In this document: one piece after another, positions 1 through 5,381 of the stretch | How the letters are laid out: every line of letters starts with the position of its first letter | How positions within the stretch are numbered: position 1 is the first letter of the stretch | NCBI GenBank assembly: GCA_937927335.1 | Contig: CALBDU010000085.1 | Span: 1-6,208 of the forward strand | Reading direction: 5' to 3' | Origin: an uncultured Clostridium sp. | Lineage (GTDB): Bacteria > Bacillota > Clostridia > Clostridiales > Clostridiaceae | Length of the DNA stretch: 6,208 bases | Translations under genes and position numbers: made by a program | Notes under the pieces: generated by a model | What the model saw: only the letters and a program-made list of their open reading frames with translations | Databases searched by the model: none | What the model was told of the DNA's origin: nothing

Positions 1-179
1 GTAGCTGTACAAACGTCCTTATACCTTTCATCATGAGCACAGTCAAAGGTCTGTCTCATTACATACATTCCTGATTCTACAAGGGGATTGGACCTGTCTA
101 TTACTTTCCCTCCTACATAAATGTTTGCTTTCATTTTCAGCATTCTTTCACGGTATTGTTCAAAAGTTCCTACTGGCAT
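1..179 (-). CDS. 4-hydroxybutyryl-CoA dehydratase / 4-hydroxyphenylacetate 3-hydroxylase (AbfD/HpaB) family protein, N-terminal fragment
   Basis: Only the first 59 codons are in the window; the gene runs off the left edge. I translated it by hand from the ATG at 179-177, which has an AAGGAG ribosome site seven bases upstream (about 187-192). The peptide begins MPVGTFEQYRERMLKMKANI and continues with YVGGKVID, a proline-containing stretch, then RQTFDCAHDERYKDVCTA. The EQY start, the Y-x-G-x-x-(V/I) segment and T-(F/Y)-(D/E)-x-A-x-D-x-x-Y match my memory of the N-terminus of clostridial 4-hydroxybutyryl-CoA dehydratase. That enzyme carries FAD and a [4Fe-4S] cluster and removes water from an unactivated position through a ketyl radical. 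The flavin monooxygenases of the same superfamily share this N-terminal region. In an apparently anaerobic CoA-ester context a dehydratase or isomerase is more likely, but the cluster-binding Cys/His residues lie outside the window. The gene has its own sigma-54 promoter, separate from the operon to the right. Confidence 0.75.
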   Translation of the reverse strand, partial: MPVGTFEQYRERMLKMKANIYVGGKVIDRSNPLVESGMYVMRQTFDCAHDERYKDVCTA

Positions 180-186
180 TTTATTT

Positions 187-192
187 CTCCTT
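187..192 (-). promoter_or_regulatory. Ribosome binding site of the AbfD/HpaB-like gene
   Basis: Reading the minus strand, AAGGAG is followed by an A/T spacer of about seven bases and then ATG at 179. It fixes the start of the partial gene, which is short within the window and could easily be overlooked. Confidence 0.75.
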
Positions 193-230
193 TCGGTTTT
201 TATAATAATTTATTGATCATCTATTAAATA

Positions 231-246
231 AGCAATTTGTATGCCA
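231..246 (-). promoter_or_regulatory. Sigma-54 (-24/-12) promoter of the AbfD/HpaB-like gene
   Basis: The minus strand reads TGGCATACAAATTGCT, which fits every position of the sigma-54 consensus TGGCAYRNNNNTTGCW. The GG (-24) and GC (-12) dinucleotides are correctly spaced. Transcription should start near 220, leaving a leader of about 40 bases before the ATG at 179. The neighbouring gene encodes a sigma-54 activator, and candidate activator sites lie roughly 140 and 180 bp upstream of the predicted start, a usual enhancer distance. No similar element was found in front of any other gene in the window. Confidence 0.85.
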
Positions 247-343
247 ATAGTTAAATTTCTGCCGATATATCCAAATTTAACGGCAAATACTGCTATTCAC
301 CTGCCAAAGGCCCTATAAAACCGCGAACTTTCCCGACGCTGTA

Positions 344-410
344 ATTATTTTGTATACATTATAAACAAGGCACTGAAAAGTTCATAAATTATTTTGTATA
401 CATTATATAC
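344..410. repeat. Two direct copies of a 23-bp block, 44 bp apart
   Basis: Blocks 344-366 and 388-410 agree at 22 of 23 positions; the difference is A versus T at the 21st base. Each block contains one TGTATA-N5-TATACA type element plus a shared ATTATTT flank on its left. Conservation extends beyond the palindrome, which suggests duplication of an operator unit. Two copies only, with a dissimilar 21-bp interval, do not make a CRISPR array. Confidence 0.8.
351..367. promoter_or_regulatory. Candidate activator binding site 1 (upstream activating sequence)
   Basis: The sequence TGTATA-CATTA-TAAACA is an inverted repeat with 6-bp arms, one mismatch and a 5-bp spacer. It lies within a 23-bp block (344-366) repeated with one difference at 388-410. 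Its centre is about 139 bp upstream of the predicted sigma-54 start. A dimeric Fis-type helix-turn-helix would suit such a site. Assignment to the adjacent regulator is inferred from proximity and from the similar site over that regulator's own promoter. Confidence 0.65.
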
Positions 411-411
411 A
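395..411. promoter_or_regulatory. Candidate activator binding site 2 (upstream activating sequence)
   Basis: The sequence TGTATA-CATTA-TATACA is a perfect inverted repeat with 6-bp arms and a 5-bp spacer. It sits 44 bp from site 1, close to four helical turns, so the two sites would face nearly the same side of the DNA. Paired, phased sites upstream of a -24/-12 promoter are typical for oligomeric sigma-54 activators. The site lies between the regulator's terminator and the sigma-54 promoter. Confidence 0.7.
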
Positions 412-428
412 GAGGTAATTTTTGAAAT

Positions 429-460
429 AAAAAAGAGAGTATCTACTTTATAGATACCCC
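429..460 (-). terminator. Intrinsic terminator of the sigma-54 regulator gene
   Basis: On the minus strand GGGGTATCTA pairs with TAGATACTCT around a TAAAG loop: seven Watson-Crick pairs (arms 451-457 and 439-445), extended by one G-C and two G-U pairs. A C and six T residues follow, then ATTT. It begins seven bases after the TAG stop at 467-469. It separates the regulator transcript from the AbfD/HpaB-like gene, which therefore depends on its own promoter. Confidence 0.8.
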
Positions 461-466
461 AAAACT

Positions 467-1861
467 CTATTCAAATCCATACTTATTAAGTTTTTCATAA
501 AAGGCCCTCCTGGATATGCCCAGTTCATCAATGGCCTTGCTCTTATTGTTATGATTTCTAAGGAGAGATTCCTTTATAAGCTCTTTTTCCATCATTTCAA
601 CATTTGCTTTGAGATTAAAGGTTTCATACTGCCTTACTTCAGTATTATACTCTTTAGGAATTATATACTTTGGAAGATTATTAACCTCTATCTGGCTGCT
701 AGTTCTTATAATATTTGCATGTTCCAAAACATTTTGCAATTCCCTTATATTCCCTGGCCAGTCGTGTTTTTGAAGTACCTTGATAACATCTGAGGACAAT
801 GATATAGCTTCATTGCTATTCATTTTTTTCAGCAGGTTTCTGGCAAGAAGTATTATATCATCTCTTCTTTCCCTTAGAGGAAGTATGTTCAATGGAACTA
901 CATTAAGCCTGTAATAAAGGTCGCTTCTGAAAGTTCCCTCTTCTATCATCTCTTCAAGGTTTCTATTGGTGGCTGCAATAACTCTTACATTTAAAGGTAT
1001 GGACTTTGTGCCGCCCACTCTTTCAATTTCCTTTTCCTGCAGCACTCTCAGTATCTTAGCCTGCATGTTAAAGGTCATATCTCCTATTTCGTCCAGGAAT
1101 ATGGTACCTTCCTGAGCAAGCTCAAATTTACCAAGCTTGCCTCCCTTTTTGGCTCCGGTGAAAGCCCCTTCCTCATAACCAAATAATTCACTTTCAAGGA
1201 GATTTTCAGGGATCGAAGCGCAATTTACCTTGATAAAGGGCATTTTACTCCTTTTACTCTCCTTATATATGGCCCTGGCCAGAACCTCCTTGCCTACGCC
1301 GCTTTCTCCCCTTATCAACACAGTGCTTTCTGTTTTAGCTACCTTTGATGCAAGGAACAGCATCTCCTTTATTTTGCTGTTTGAGCATATATATTCTGAA
1401 AAGGACTGAGGCAGATTGCTGTTGTCCAGCTCCTGCTGAAAATATCTTGTTATCTCCTGATTCCTTTGTAATTCCTTGGTTAGCCTTTCAATCTCGGACA
1501 CATCATTAAAAATAGAAACAGAACCGCTGATTTTTCCTTTATGAAATATGGGGAAGCTCATTCCCACAGCACTTATATTTACTGTTTTTAAATGGTCAAC
1601 AATATTATGGGAGGCCTTCCCTGTGTCAATTACTCTGATTGCAGTAGCATCAGGTTCTATAACCCTCAGTTTTTTGCCTATTGCCTTTTCAGCAGGGGTG
1701 CCCAATATTGTTTCATAAGCCTTGTTAACGTATACAATGGTAGTATCGGCATCGTTTATCATAACGGCGTCAGAAATATTGTCCAAAATGTCAAATAGAA
1801 ACTCTATATTCCAGCTTTGAATAGTGTTGGTGGTAATTGCATTATACTTCTCAGCAACCAT
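467..1861 (-). CDS. Sigma-54-dependent transcriptional activator (PAS, AAA+, Fis-type HTH)
   Basis: The protein is 464 aa from the chosen start. Residues ~20-125 form a PAS-like sensor, with no receiver domain, so a small-molecule signal is likelier than a histidine kinase. A helical linker follows at ~122-148. The AAA+ domain at ~155-380 has Walker A GESGVGKE (185-192), the sigma-54 contact loop GAFTGA (232-237), Walker B TIFLDEIGD (253-261), ATNRN (297-301) and FRSDLYYRLN (311-320). WPGNIRELQNV (368-378) leads into the final Fis-type helix-turn-helix (~438-464). All motifs needed for ATP-driven opening of sigma-54 promoters appear intact. An in-frame ATG at 1903 would add 14 residues, but it overlaps the predicted -10 box, whereas the ATG at 1861 has AAGGAG six bases upstream. 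It is a single-gene unit and presumably controls the sigma-54 promoter at 231-246 and perhaps the operon to the right. Its signal molecule is unknown. Confidence 0.93.
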   Translation of the reverse strand: MVAEKYNAITTNTIQSWNIEFLFDILDNISDAVMINDADTTIVYVNKAYETILGTPAEKAIGKKLRVIEPDATAIRVIDTGKASHNIVDHLKTVNISAVGMSFPIFHKGKISGSVSIFNDVSEIERLTKELQRNQEITRYFQQELDNSNLPQSFSEYICSNSKIKEMLFLASKVAKTESTVLIRGESGVGKEVLARAIYKESKRSKMPFIKVNCASIPENLLESELFGYEEGAFTGAKKGGKLGKFELAQEGTIFLDEIGDMTFNMQAKILRVLQEKEIERVGGTKSIPLNVRVIAATNRNLEEMIEEGTFRSDLYYRLNVVPLNILPLRERRDDIILLARNLLKKMNSNEAISLSSDVIKVLQKHDWPGNIRELQNVLEHANIIRTSSQIEVNNLPKYIIPKEYNTEVRQYETFNLKANVEMMEKELIKESLLRNHNNKSKAIDELGISRRAFYEKLNKYGFE

Positions 1862-1867
1862 CTCTAT

Positions 1868-1873
1868 CTCCTT
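1868..1873 (-). promoter_or_regulatory. Ribosome binding site that decides the regulator start
   Basis: AAGGAG on the minus strand, with a 6-base spacer before the ATG at 1861-1859. The alternative upstream ATG at 1903 has only AT-rich DNA in front of it (GGGTATATA), without a proper ribosome site. This supports the 464-residue product over 478 residues. Confidence 0.8.
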
Positions 1874-1885
1874 AATACCGTAAAA

Positions 1886-1911
1886 TGTATATTTTATATA
1901 CATTATATACC
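1886..1911. promoter_or_regulatory. Candidate autoregulatory operator over the regulator promoter
   Basis: TGTATA-TTTTA-TATACA at 1886-1902 is a perfect inverted repeat with the arms and spacing of the two sites upstream of the sigma-54 promoter. A second, weaker copy, TATATA-CATTA-TATACC, overlaps it at 1895-1911 and shares the CATTA spacer of those sites. Together they cover the predicted -10 box (1902-1907) and start point (~1895), so binding should block transcription. Negative autoregulation is common among sigma-54 activators. That the adjacent regulator binds here is an inference. Confidence 0.65.
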
Positions 1912-1931
1912 CTGTGTTAAAATATCGTCAA
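1902..1931 (-). promoter_or_regulatory. Sigma-A type promoter of the regulator gene
   Basis: On the minus strand TTGACG (1931-1926) is followed after 18 bp by TATAAT (1907-1902). The -10 is perfect and the -35 matches five of six. Transcription would start near 1895, giving a leader of about 34 bases with the ribosome site close to its end. The -10 box lies inside the operator-like repeat. Confidence 0.7.
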
Positions 1932-1983
1932 TCAAAAAGTTATTTCAATTTTCTGCATCTTCTGCAATACTGCGCAGAAATAA

Positions 1984-2020
1984 GCACCCCTCAAGCTGCC
2001 TGCAGCAGCCATAGGAGTGC
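1984..2020 (-). terminator. Probable terminator of the four-gene operon
   Basis: A large hairpin starts about 35 bases after the stop of the HAD gene. The outer arms, GCACTCCT (2020-2013) and AGGGGTGC (1991-1984), pair over eight positions on the minus strand with one U-G wobble; on the plus strand that position would be a C-A mismatch, which favours minus-strand function. The inner arms GCTGC and GCAGC (2009-2005, 1999-1995) close a 5-base loop. The tail TTATTTC is only moderately T-rich, so termination could be incomplete. Confidence 0.6.
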
Positions 2021-2054
2021 GTTTTATAATATATATTAATGGGTATTCATTTAA

Positions 2055-3002
2055 TTACCGGGCATCCAGGTTTTTTATGGTCTTAAGCATTTTAATGATT
2101 CTGCGGGATCTGTTGTTCATGTACTCCTGAACATTAACTCCCGTGTAATCATAGCAGCCTTTTCCAGTTTTAATGCCAAGCTTCCCCTTTGCAATCAGTT
2201 CTTCACCAAATTTATCCTTGCCGGTGTCATTGCATAGAGTTTTGTATACATCCCCTGAAACAGCATTTGTTATCTCCCAGCCCACTACATCATGGAGAGT
2301 CAATGGTCCTTCAAAGCAATATCTTGTGCCGCTTGTCCATTTGATTGCACGTTCAACATCCTCAGCAGTGGTCCATCCCTGACTTATCATATAGCCTATT
2401 TCCCTGCATAATACATTATCAAGGCGGTTTACTATAAATCCAGGTATATAGTTTTTAATTACTGCAGGGTCTTTTCCTACCATCATAAGCAGTTCCTTAA
2501 CTGTATCTACATTGTCCTCAGATGTTTGAGGTCCCATTACAACTTCAACCAGGGGCATTACATATGGAGGATTGAAGAAATGGGTTATAAGAAGACGTTC
2601 AGGATTTTTAACCTCTGCAATTTCAAATATATTGGAGCCTGAGGTATTGCTGCAGAAAATGCAGTCTGGAGTACAAAGTGCATCTAGCTTATCAAAAATA
2701 TCCTTTTTTATTTCATGCTTCTCAAAAACACCTTCAATAACCAGATTTGCCTTTGGAGCAATTTTAGCCAGCTCCTCTTCATAAAACACATGTTTTTCGG
2801 TATTTTCTACTTCTTCTGGTGTCACCAGACCCTGTTTTAAATAATTTTCCATATCAGCCTTAATCTGAGCCTTTGCCTTAGGCAGCTGCTCTGGGAAAGC
2901 ATCGTATAACGTTATGTCAATTCCTTTAGATGCAAATACTTCTGCAATTCCACGTCCCATAGCGCCGGCGCCTACCATTAAAATATTCCAGTCTTTTTTC
3001 AC
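2055..3002 (-). CDS. 3-hydroxyacyl-CoA dehydrogenase-fold oxidoreductase, NAD-dependent
   Basis: The protein is 315 aa, slightly longer than clostridial 3-hydroxybutyryl-CoA dehydrogenases (about 280 aa). The N-terminal Rossmann domain has GAGAMGRG (11-18), with D34 at the end of the second strand indicating NAD. By alignment with human HADH the catalytic positions are S121 (in SNTS), H141 (HFFNP), E153 (LVEVV) and N192 (GFIVNR). The C-terminal domain includes GKLGIKTGKG (273-282). NPPYVMPLVEVV (144-155) and RYCFEGPL (227-234) resemble the lambda-crystallin / L-gulonate dehydrogenase / carnitine dehydrogenase branch, so a substrate other than a simple 3-hydroxyacyl-CoA is possible. The start codon is GTG (3002-3000), supported by GGGGGAG five bases upstream. 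The 14-base gap from the preceding SDR suggests translational coupling. It is the last gene of the operon and probably interconverts a 3-hydroxy and a 3-oxo intermediate. Confidence 0.88.
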   Translation of the reverse strand: MKKDWNILMVGAGAMGRGIAEVFASKGIDITLYDAFPEQLPKAKAQIKADMENYLKQGLVTPEEVENTEKHVFYEEELAKIAPKANLVIEGVFEKHEIKKDIFDKLDALCTPDCIFCSNTSGSNIFEIAEVKNPERLLITHFFNPPYVMPLVEVVMGPQTSEDNVDTVKELLMMVGKDPAVIKNYIPGFIVNRLDNVLCREIGYMISQGWTTAEDVERAIKWTSGTRYCFEGPLTLHDVVGWEITNAVSGDVYKTLCNDTGKDKFGEELIAKGKLGIKTGKGCYDYTGVNVQEYMNNRSRRIIKMLKTIKNLDAR

Positions 3003-3007
3003 AGTAA

Positions 3008-3014
3008 CTCCCCC
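3008..3014 (-). promoter_or_regulatory. Ribosome binding site supporting a GTG start of the HAD gene
   Basis: GGGGGAG on the minus strand lies five bases before GTG (3002-3000) and immediately after the stop of the upstream SDR gene (3017-3019). No ATG lies near it; the next in-frame ATG (codon 9) falls inside the first beta strand of the Rossmann fold. Confidence 0.7.
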
Positions 3015-3016
3015 TA

Positions 3017-3841
3017 TTAATATTTTTGATTCATAAGTATACGTCCAACAGTTCCTCCAGTAACTTCAAGAACTGTTCCGCTTACATAAGAGGATAAGTC
3101 TGTAGTAAGAAATTCAACTGCATTGGCACAGTCTTCAGGTGTTCCAAACCTTCCCATAGCAATGTTTCTTGTGAATTTCTCCTCACCCATGGATTTATAT
3201 CCTGCTACTAGTCTGGCTGTAGAAATAAACCCTGGAGCTACTACATTGCAGGTTATGTTATAAGGGCCAAGTTCCTGGGCCAAAAGCTTTGTAAAATGTA
3301 TAATTCCTGCCTTTGATGTTCCATAGTGTGCATAACTTCCGTCACTGTTAGCACATAATCCTCCAACTGAAGCCACATTAACTATTTTGCCGTATCCCAG
3401 CTTTTTCATCATTGGAGCCACTGCGTTGCAGGTATATACAGTTCCATGGAGATTTCTGTTTATTACTGCATGATACTGCTCCCAGTTTAGCTGAGAAGCT
3501 TTATTTCCATCCATTGGTCCCATTCCGCCTCCGGCATTGCATACAACTATAGAAATATCTCCCAACTCCTTGGCAATCTGCTCTACAGCTGCAAATACCT
3601 GTTCTCTATTTCCTATGTCAGCTACTGCACCTGCTGATTTTACTCCCAGAGCTCTTATCTCATCCATAACTGTTTCTGCTGTAAGGAGAGCTTTTTCTCC
3701 ATCATATTCCTCAAAGGATTTAAGGTTTATATCAATTACTCCCACATTTGCACCTAAAGATGCCAAACGCAATGCGTATTCTCTTCCAAGTCCTCTTGCT
3801 GCACCTGTTACAATAGCATTCTTGCCTGTTAATTTACCCAT
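3017..3841 (-). CDS. Short-chain dehydrogenase/reductase (classical SDR, NAD-type)
   Basis: The protein is 274 aa. It has the classical SDR set: TGAARGLG at 12-19 for the dinucleotide, CNAG at 101-104, and the catalytic tetrad N130, S158, Y173 and K177 (YGTSK). D37 at the end of the second beta strand (GVIDIN) predicts NAD rather than NADP, so in vivo it probably works as an alcohol dehydrogenase. An insertion around residues 41-55 (after IDINLKSFEEYDGEKALLTA) and a C-terminal tail VGRILMNQKY lengthen it beyond the usual 250 residues. The ATG at 3841 follows GAGGAGG with an 8-base spacer. It precedes the HAD gene by 14 bases. The substrate cannot be assigned; in this setting it probably oxidises a hydroxyl on the acid or CoA ester handled by its neighbours. 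Names such as 3-oxoacyl-ACP reductase would be only generic. Confidence 0.9.
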   Translation of the reverse strand: MGKLTGKNAIVTGAARGLGREYALRLASLGANVGVIDINLKSFEEYDGEKALLTAETVMDEIRALGVKSAGAVADIGNREQVFAAVEQIAKELGDISIVVCNAGGGMGPMDGNKASQLNWEQYHAVINRNLHGTVYTCNAVAPMMKKLGYGKIVNVASVGGLCANSDGSYAHYGTSKAGIIHFTKLLAQELGPYNITCNVVAPGFISTARLVAGYKSMGEEKFTRNIAMGRFGTPEDCANAVEFLTTDLSSYVSGTVLEVTGGTVGRILMNQKY

Positions 3842-3866
3842 GATTTTTTCCTCCTCAAAATAATTT

Positions 3867-3896
3867 ATTATATTACAAGGTCATCCCGGGTTTCGA
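3867..3896 (-). promoter_or_regulatory. Possible internal promoter before the second SDR gene
   Basis: TCGAAA (3896-3891), 18 bp, then TATAAT (3872-3867) on the minus strand. The -10 is perfect but the -35 matches only four of six, and AT-rich DNA yields such matches by chance. It lies in the unusually long gap within the operon, where it could raise expression of the last two genes. Confidence 0.3.
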
Positions 3897-3919
3897 TAAA
3901 ACAATGAAGCTTATTCAAT

Positions 3920-3933
3920 GTTCCTGCAGGAAC
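3920..3933. repeat. Perfect 14-bp palindrome in the operon's internal gap
   Basis: GTTCCTGCAGGAAC is its own reverse complement. It lies between the CoA-transferase stop (4011) and the next SDR start (3841), about 25 bp upstream of the weak promoter candidate. It could be a repressor site or fold in RNA. No T-run follows on the minus strand, so it is not a standard terminator. Confidence 0.7.
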
Positions 3934-3945
3934 TTTAATATCTGA

Positions 3946-3998
3946 TATCTGATGTGACTGTCACCAGCTTGTCTATCTGATGTGTCACCAGTTTGTCT
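3946..3998. repeat. Imperfect tandem repeat downstream of the CoA-transferase gene
   Basis: TATCTGATGTG followed by TCACCAG(C/T)TTGTCT occurs twice, at 3946-3974 and 3974-3998. The first copy has four extra bases (ACTG), creating the small inverted repeat GTGAC-T-GTCAC at 3954-3964. The repeat ends about 12 bases from the CoA-transferase stop codon. It looks like a local duplication; any function in mRNA stability or processing is speculative. Confidence 0.65.
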
Positions 3999-4010
3999 GA
4001 CGGCTTCTCC

Positions 4011-5297
4011 TTAGTCGATGACACCTTTTCCTTTTAATGCTTCTATTTCTTCCGCACTGTAATCCAGCAGCTGGGTCAAAATCTTTTCAGTATCCTGCCC
4101 TAATGCTGGTGCGCCTCGCCATACCTCCCCCGGAGTTTCCGAAAGCTTAGGTACAAAGCCAAAGGCTTCAATTTCCTTATCAAGTGTCTGATCCTGGTAT
4201 TTCACCCAGTCCCCTCTATCATGCCAGTGTGGTACGTTATAGGTATCTTCAGCACTTCTAACCACAGCAGCGCCTATCTTGTTGTCAATGCAGATATCCA
4301 CTGCTTCCTGAGCTGTATGCTCCATGAAGAATTTTGCGAAGGTTGCATCGAGCTCCTGTCCCAGCGGGCTGGCTACTGCTTCAGCACTGCCACCTGCCTT
4401 TTCATAACTGAACTTCTCAGCATCTATGCCAAAGCCTTTAAGTACTTTATAATAAGCAGACGCACCATAGGACCCCAGGTTAACATATTTTCCGTCCTTT
4501 GTAGGGAAAATGCCTCCAGGCTGATATGTTTTCTGCTTTATACCCTGTCTGTGCTTGAGGAATTTCTTCTCTGTCCATAAGGTGAAGTTATCATCCATCA
4601 CTCTCATCCAGCCCTCAACAAGGCTCACATCAATTATTTGTCCCTTTCCTGTCTTTTGGGCATTTAAATATGCCATCAATATACCGTTTACAGCAAACAG
4701 TCCGCTGAGGTAGTCTCCTACATACTGCTGTGCGTAATAAGGCTCCCTGTCTGGCCATCCCTGCAGCAGCCCCCAGCCTGATTCAGCCTGTCCCAGTGGA
4801 TCATACCCAGGTCTGTTGATTTCTCTTTGGCCTCCACCAAATCCTGGTGTCCCATATCCGCTGATGTGGCATATAATCAATTTTGGATTAACCTGAAGCA
4901 GCAGCTCATCAGTAATGCCAAGCTTGTCAATCCAAACCATATTTTCAATCCACACATCAGAATTTTTTATAAGTGATAAAAATATTTCCTTGGATTCAGG
5001 AATATTAAGATTTGTTTCCAGTGAACAGCTCAGCTTGTTTCTTGCATTCTGCATCCAGGCTCCGCTGATGGATTTGTCTCCATTTGTAATCTGAGGCTTC
5101 TGGTGCCTTGCGGGATCTCCCCCAACCTTTGGTCTTTCCAATGCTATAACCTCTGCTCCGAAATCACTCATCATTGTGGCTGAAAATGGAGCTGCAACAA
5201 CTGTACCGTTAAGCAGTACCCTTATTCCGTTTAAAGGACCGAATACCGGAGTAAAAAGGGGAGCAGGTTTTCTTTCGAGCTTTTCCCATCTATTCAT
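4011..5297 (-). CDS. Family III CoA-transferase (CaiB/BaiF type)
   Basis: The protein is 428 aa, the normal family size (about 400-430). The N-terminus FGPLNGIRVLLNGTVVAAPF, followed by DFGAEVIALERP (45-56), matches the first Rossmann-like segment of CaiB and BaiF. NPKLIICHISGYG (137-149) and TGKGQIIDVSL (216-226) are family hallmarks, and the C-terminus has the characteristic GEVWRGAPALGQDTEKIL. The catalytic aspartate that forms the acyl-enzyme anhydride is predicted to be D195 in GDYLSGL, aligning with Asp169 of E. coli CaiB. Such enzymes move CoA between carboxylic acids in the cytoplasm, so substrate activation would not consume ATP directly. By eye it is nearer to CaiB than to phenyllactate CoA-transferase FldA, but carnitine cannot be claimed as substrate. 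The start at 5297 follows AAGGAGG with a 9-base spacer. It lies 84 bases from the first SDR and 169 bases from the next. Confidence 0.92.
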   Translation of the reverse strand: MNRWEKLERKPAPLFTPVFGPLNGIRVLLNGTVVAAPFSATMMSDFGAEVIALERPKVGGDPARHQKPQITNGDKSISGAWMQNARNKLSCSLETNLNIPESKEIFLSLIKNSDVWIENMVWIDKLGITDELLLQVNPKLIICHISGYGTPGFGGGQREINRPGYDPLGQAESGWGLLQGWPDREPYYAQQYVGDYLSGLFAVNGILMAYLNAQKTGKGQIIDVSLVEGWMRVMDDNFTLWTEKKFLKHRQGIKQKTYQPGGIFPTKDGKYVNLGSYGASAYYKVLKGFGIDAEKFSYEKAGGSAEAVASPLGQELDATFAKFFMEHTAQEAVDICIDNKIGAAVVRSAEDTYNVPHWHDRGDWVKYQDQTLDKEIEAFGFVPKLSETPGEVWRGAPALGQDTEKILTQLLDYSAEEIEALKGKGVID

Positions 5298-5381
5298 GAT
5301 TAAATTCCTCCTTGCAAAATTATTTATGGAACTCTTCTACATATATTAATAATTATTTAACACTCTTCTGCCTGTTTTATT

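Noticed and set aside
344..410. CRISPR-like pair of 23-bp repeats with a 21-bp interval
   Set aside because: There are only two copies, the interval is shorter than a usual spacer, no cas gene is present, and the internal inverted repeat plus the position upstream of a sigma-54 promoter fit activator sites better.
1960..1979. Small inverted repeat TTCTGC...GCAGAA near the operon terminator
   Set aside because: The stem is only six pairs with an 8-base loop and has no T-run after it on the minus strand; it is a weak match that could arise by chance.
4221..4580. 119-codon open frame on the plus strand
   Set aside because: It lies entirely opposite the CoA-transferase gene, has no ribosome site or recognisable motif, and its composition is what an antisense frame would give. 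The other plus-strand frames (551-793, 1592-1798, 1817-2014, 2173-2382, 2572-2784, 3537-3863) were dropped for similar reasons.
4011..5297. True CaiB of anaerobic carnitine metabolism
   Set aside because: The resemblance is at family level. None of the usual cai partners (acyl-CoA dehydrogenase, ligase, crotonobetainyl-CoA hydratase, transporter) is visible, so no gene symbol was given.
5298..5381. Possible promoter or operator in the 84-bp gap before the CoA-transferase
   Set aside because: The gap is AT-rich and carries the CoA-transferase ribosome site (5307-5313), but I found no sigma-54 element, no convincing -35/-10 pair and no copy of the inverted repeat.
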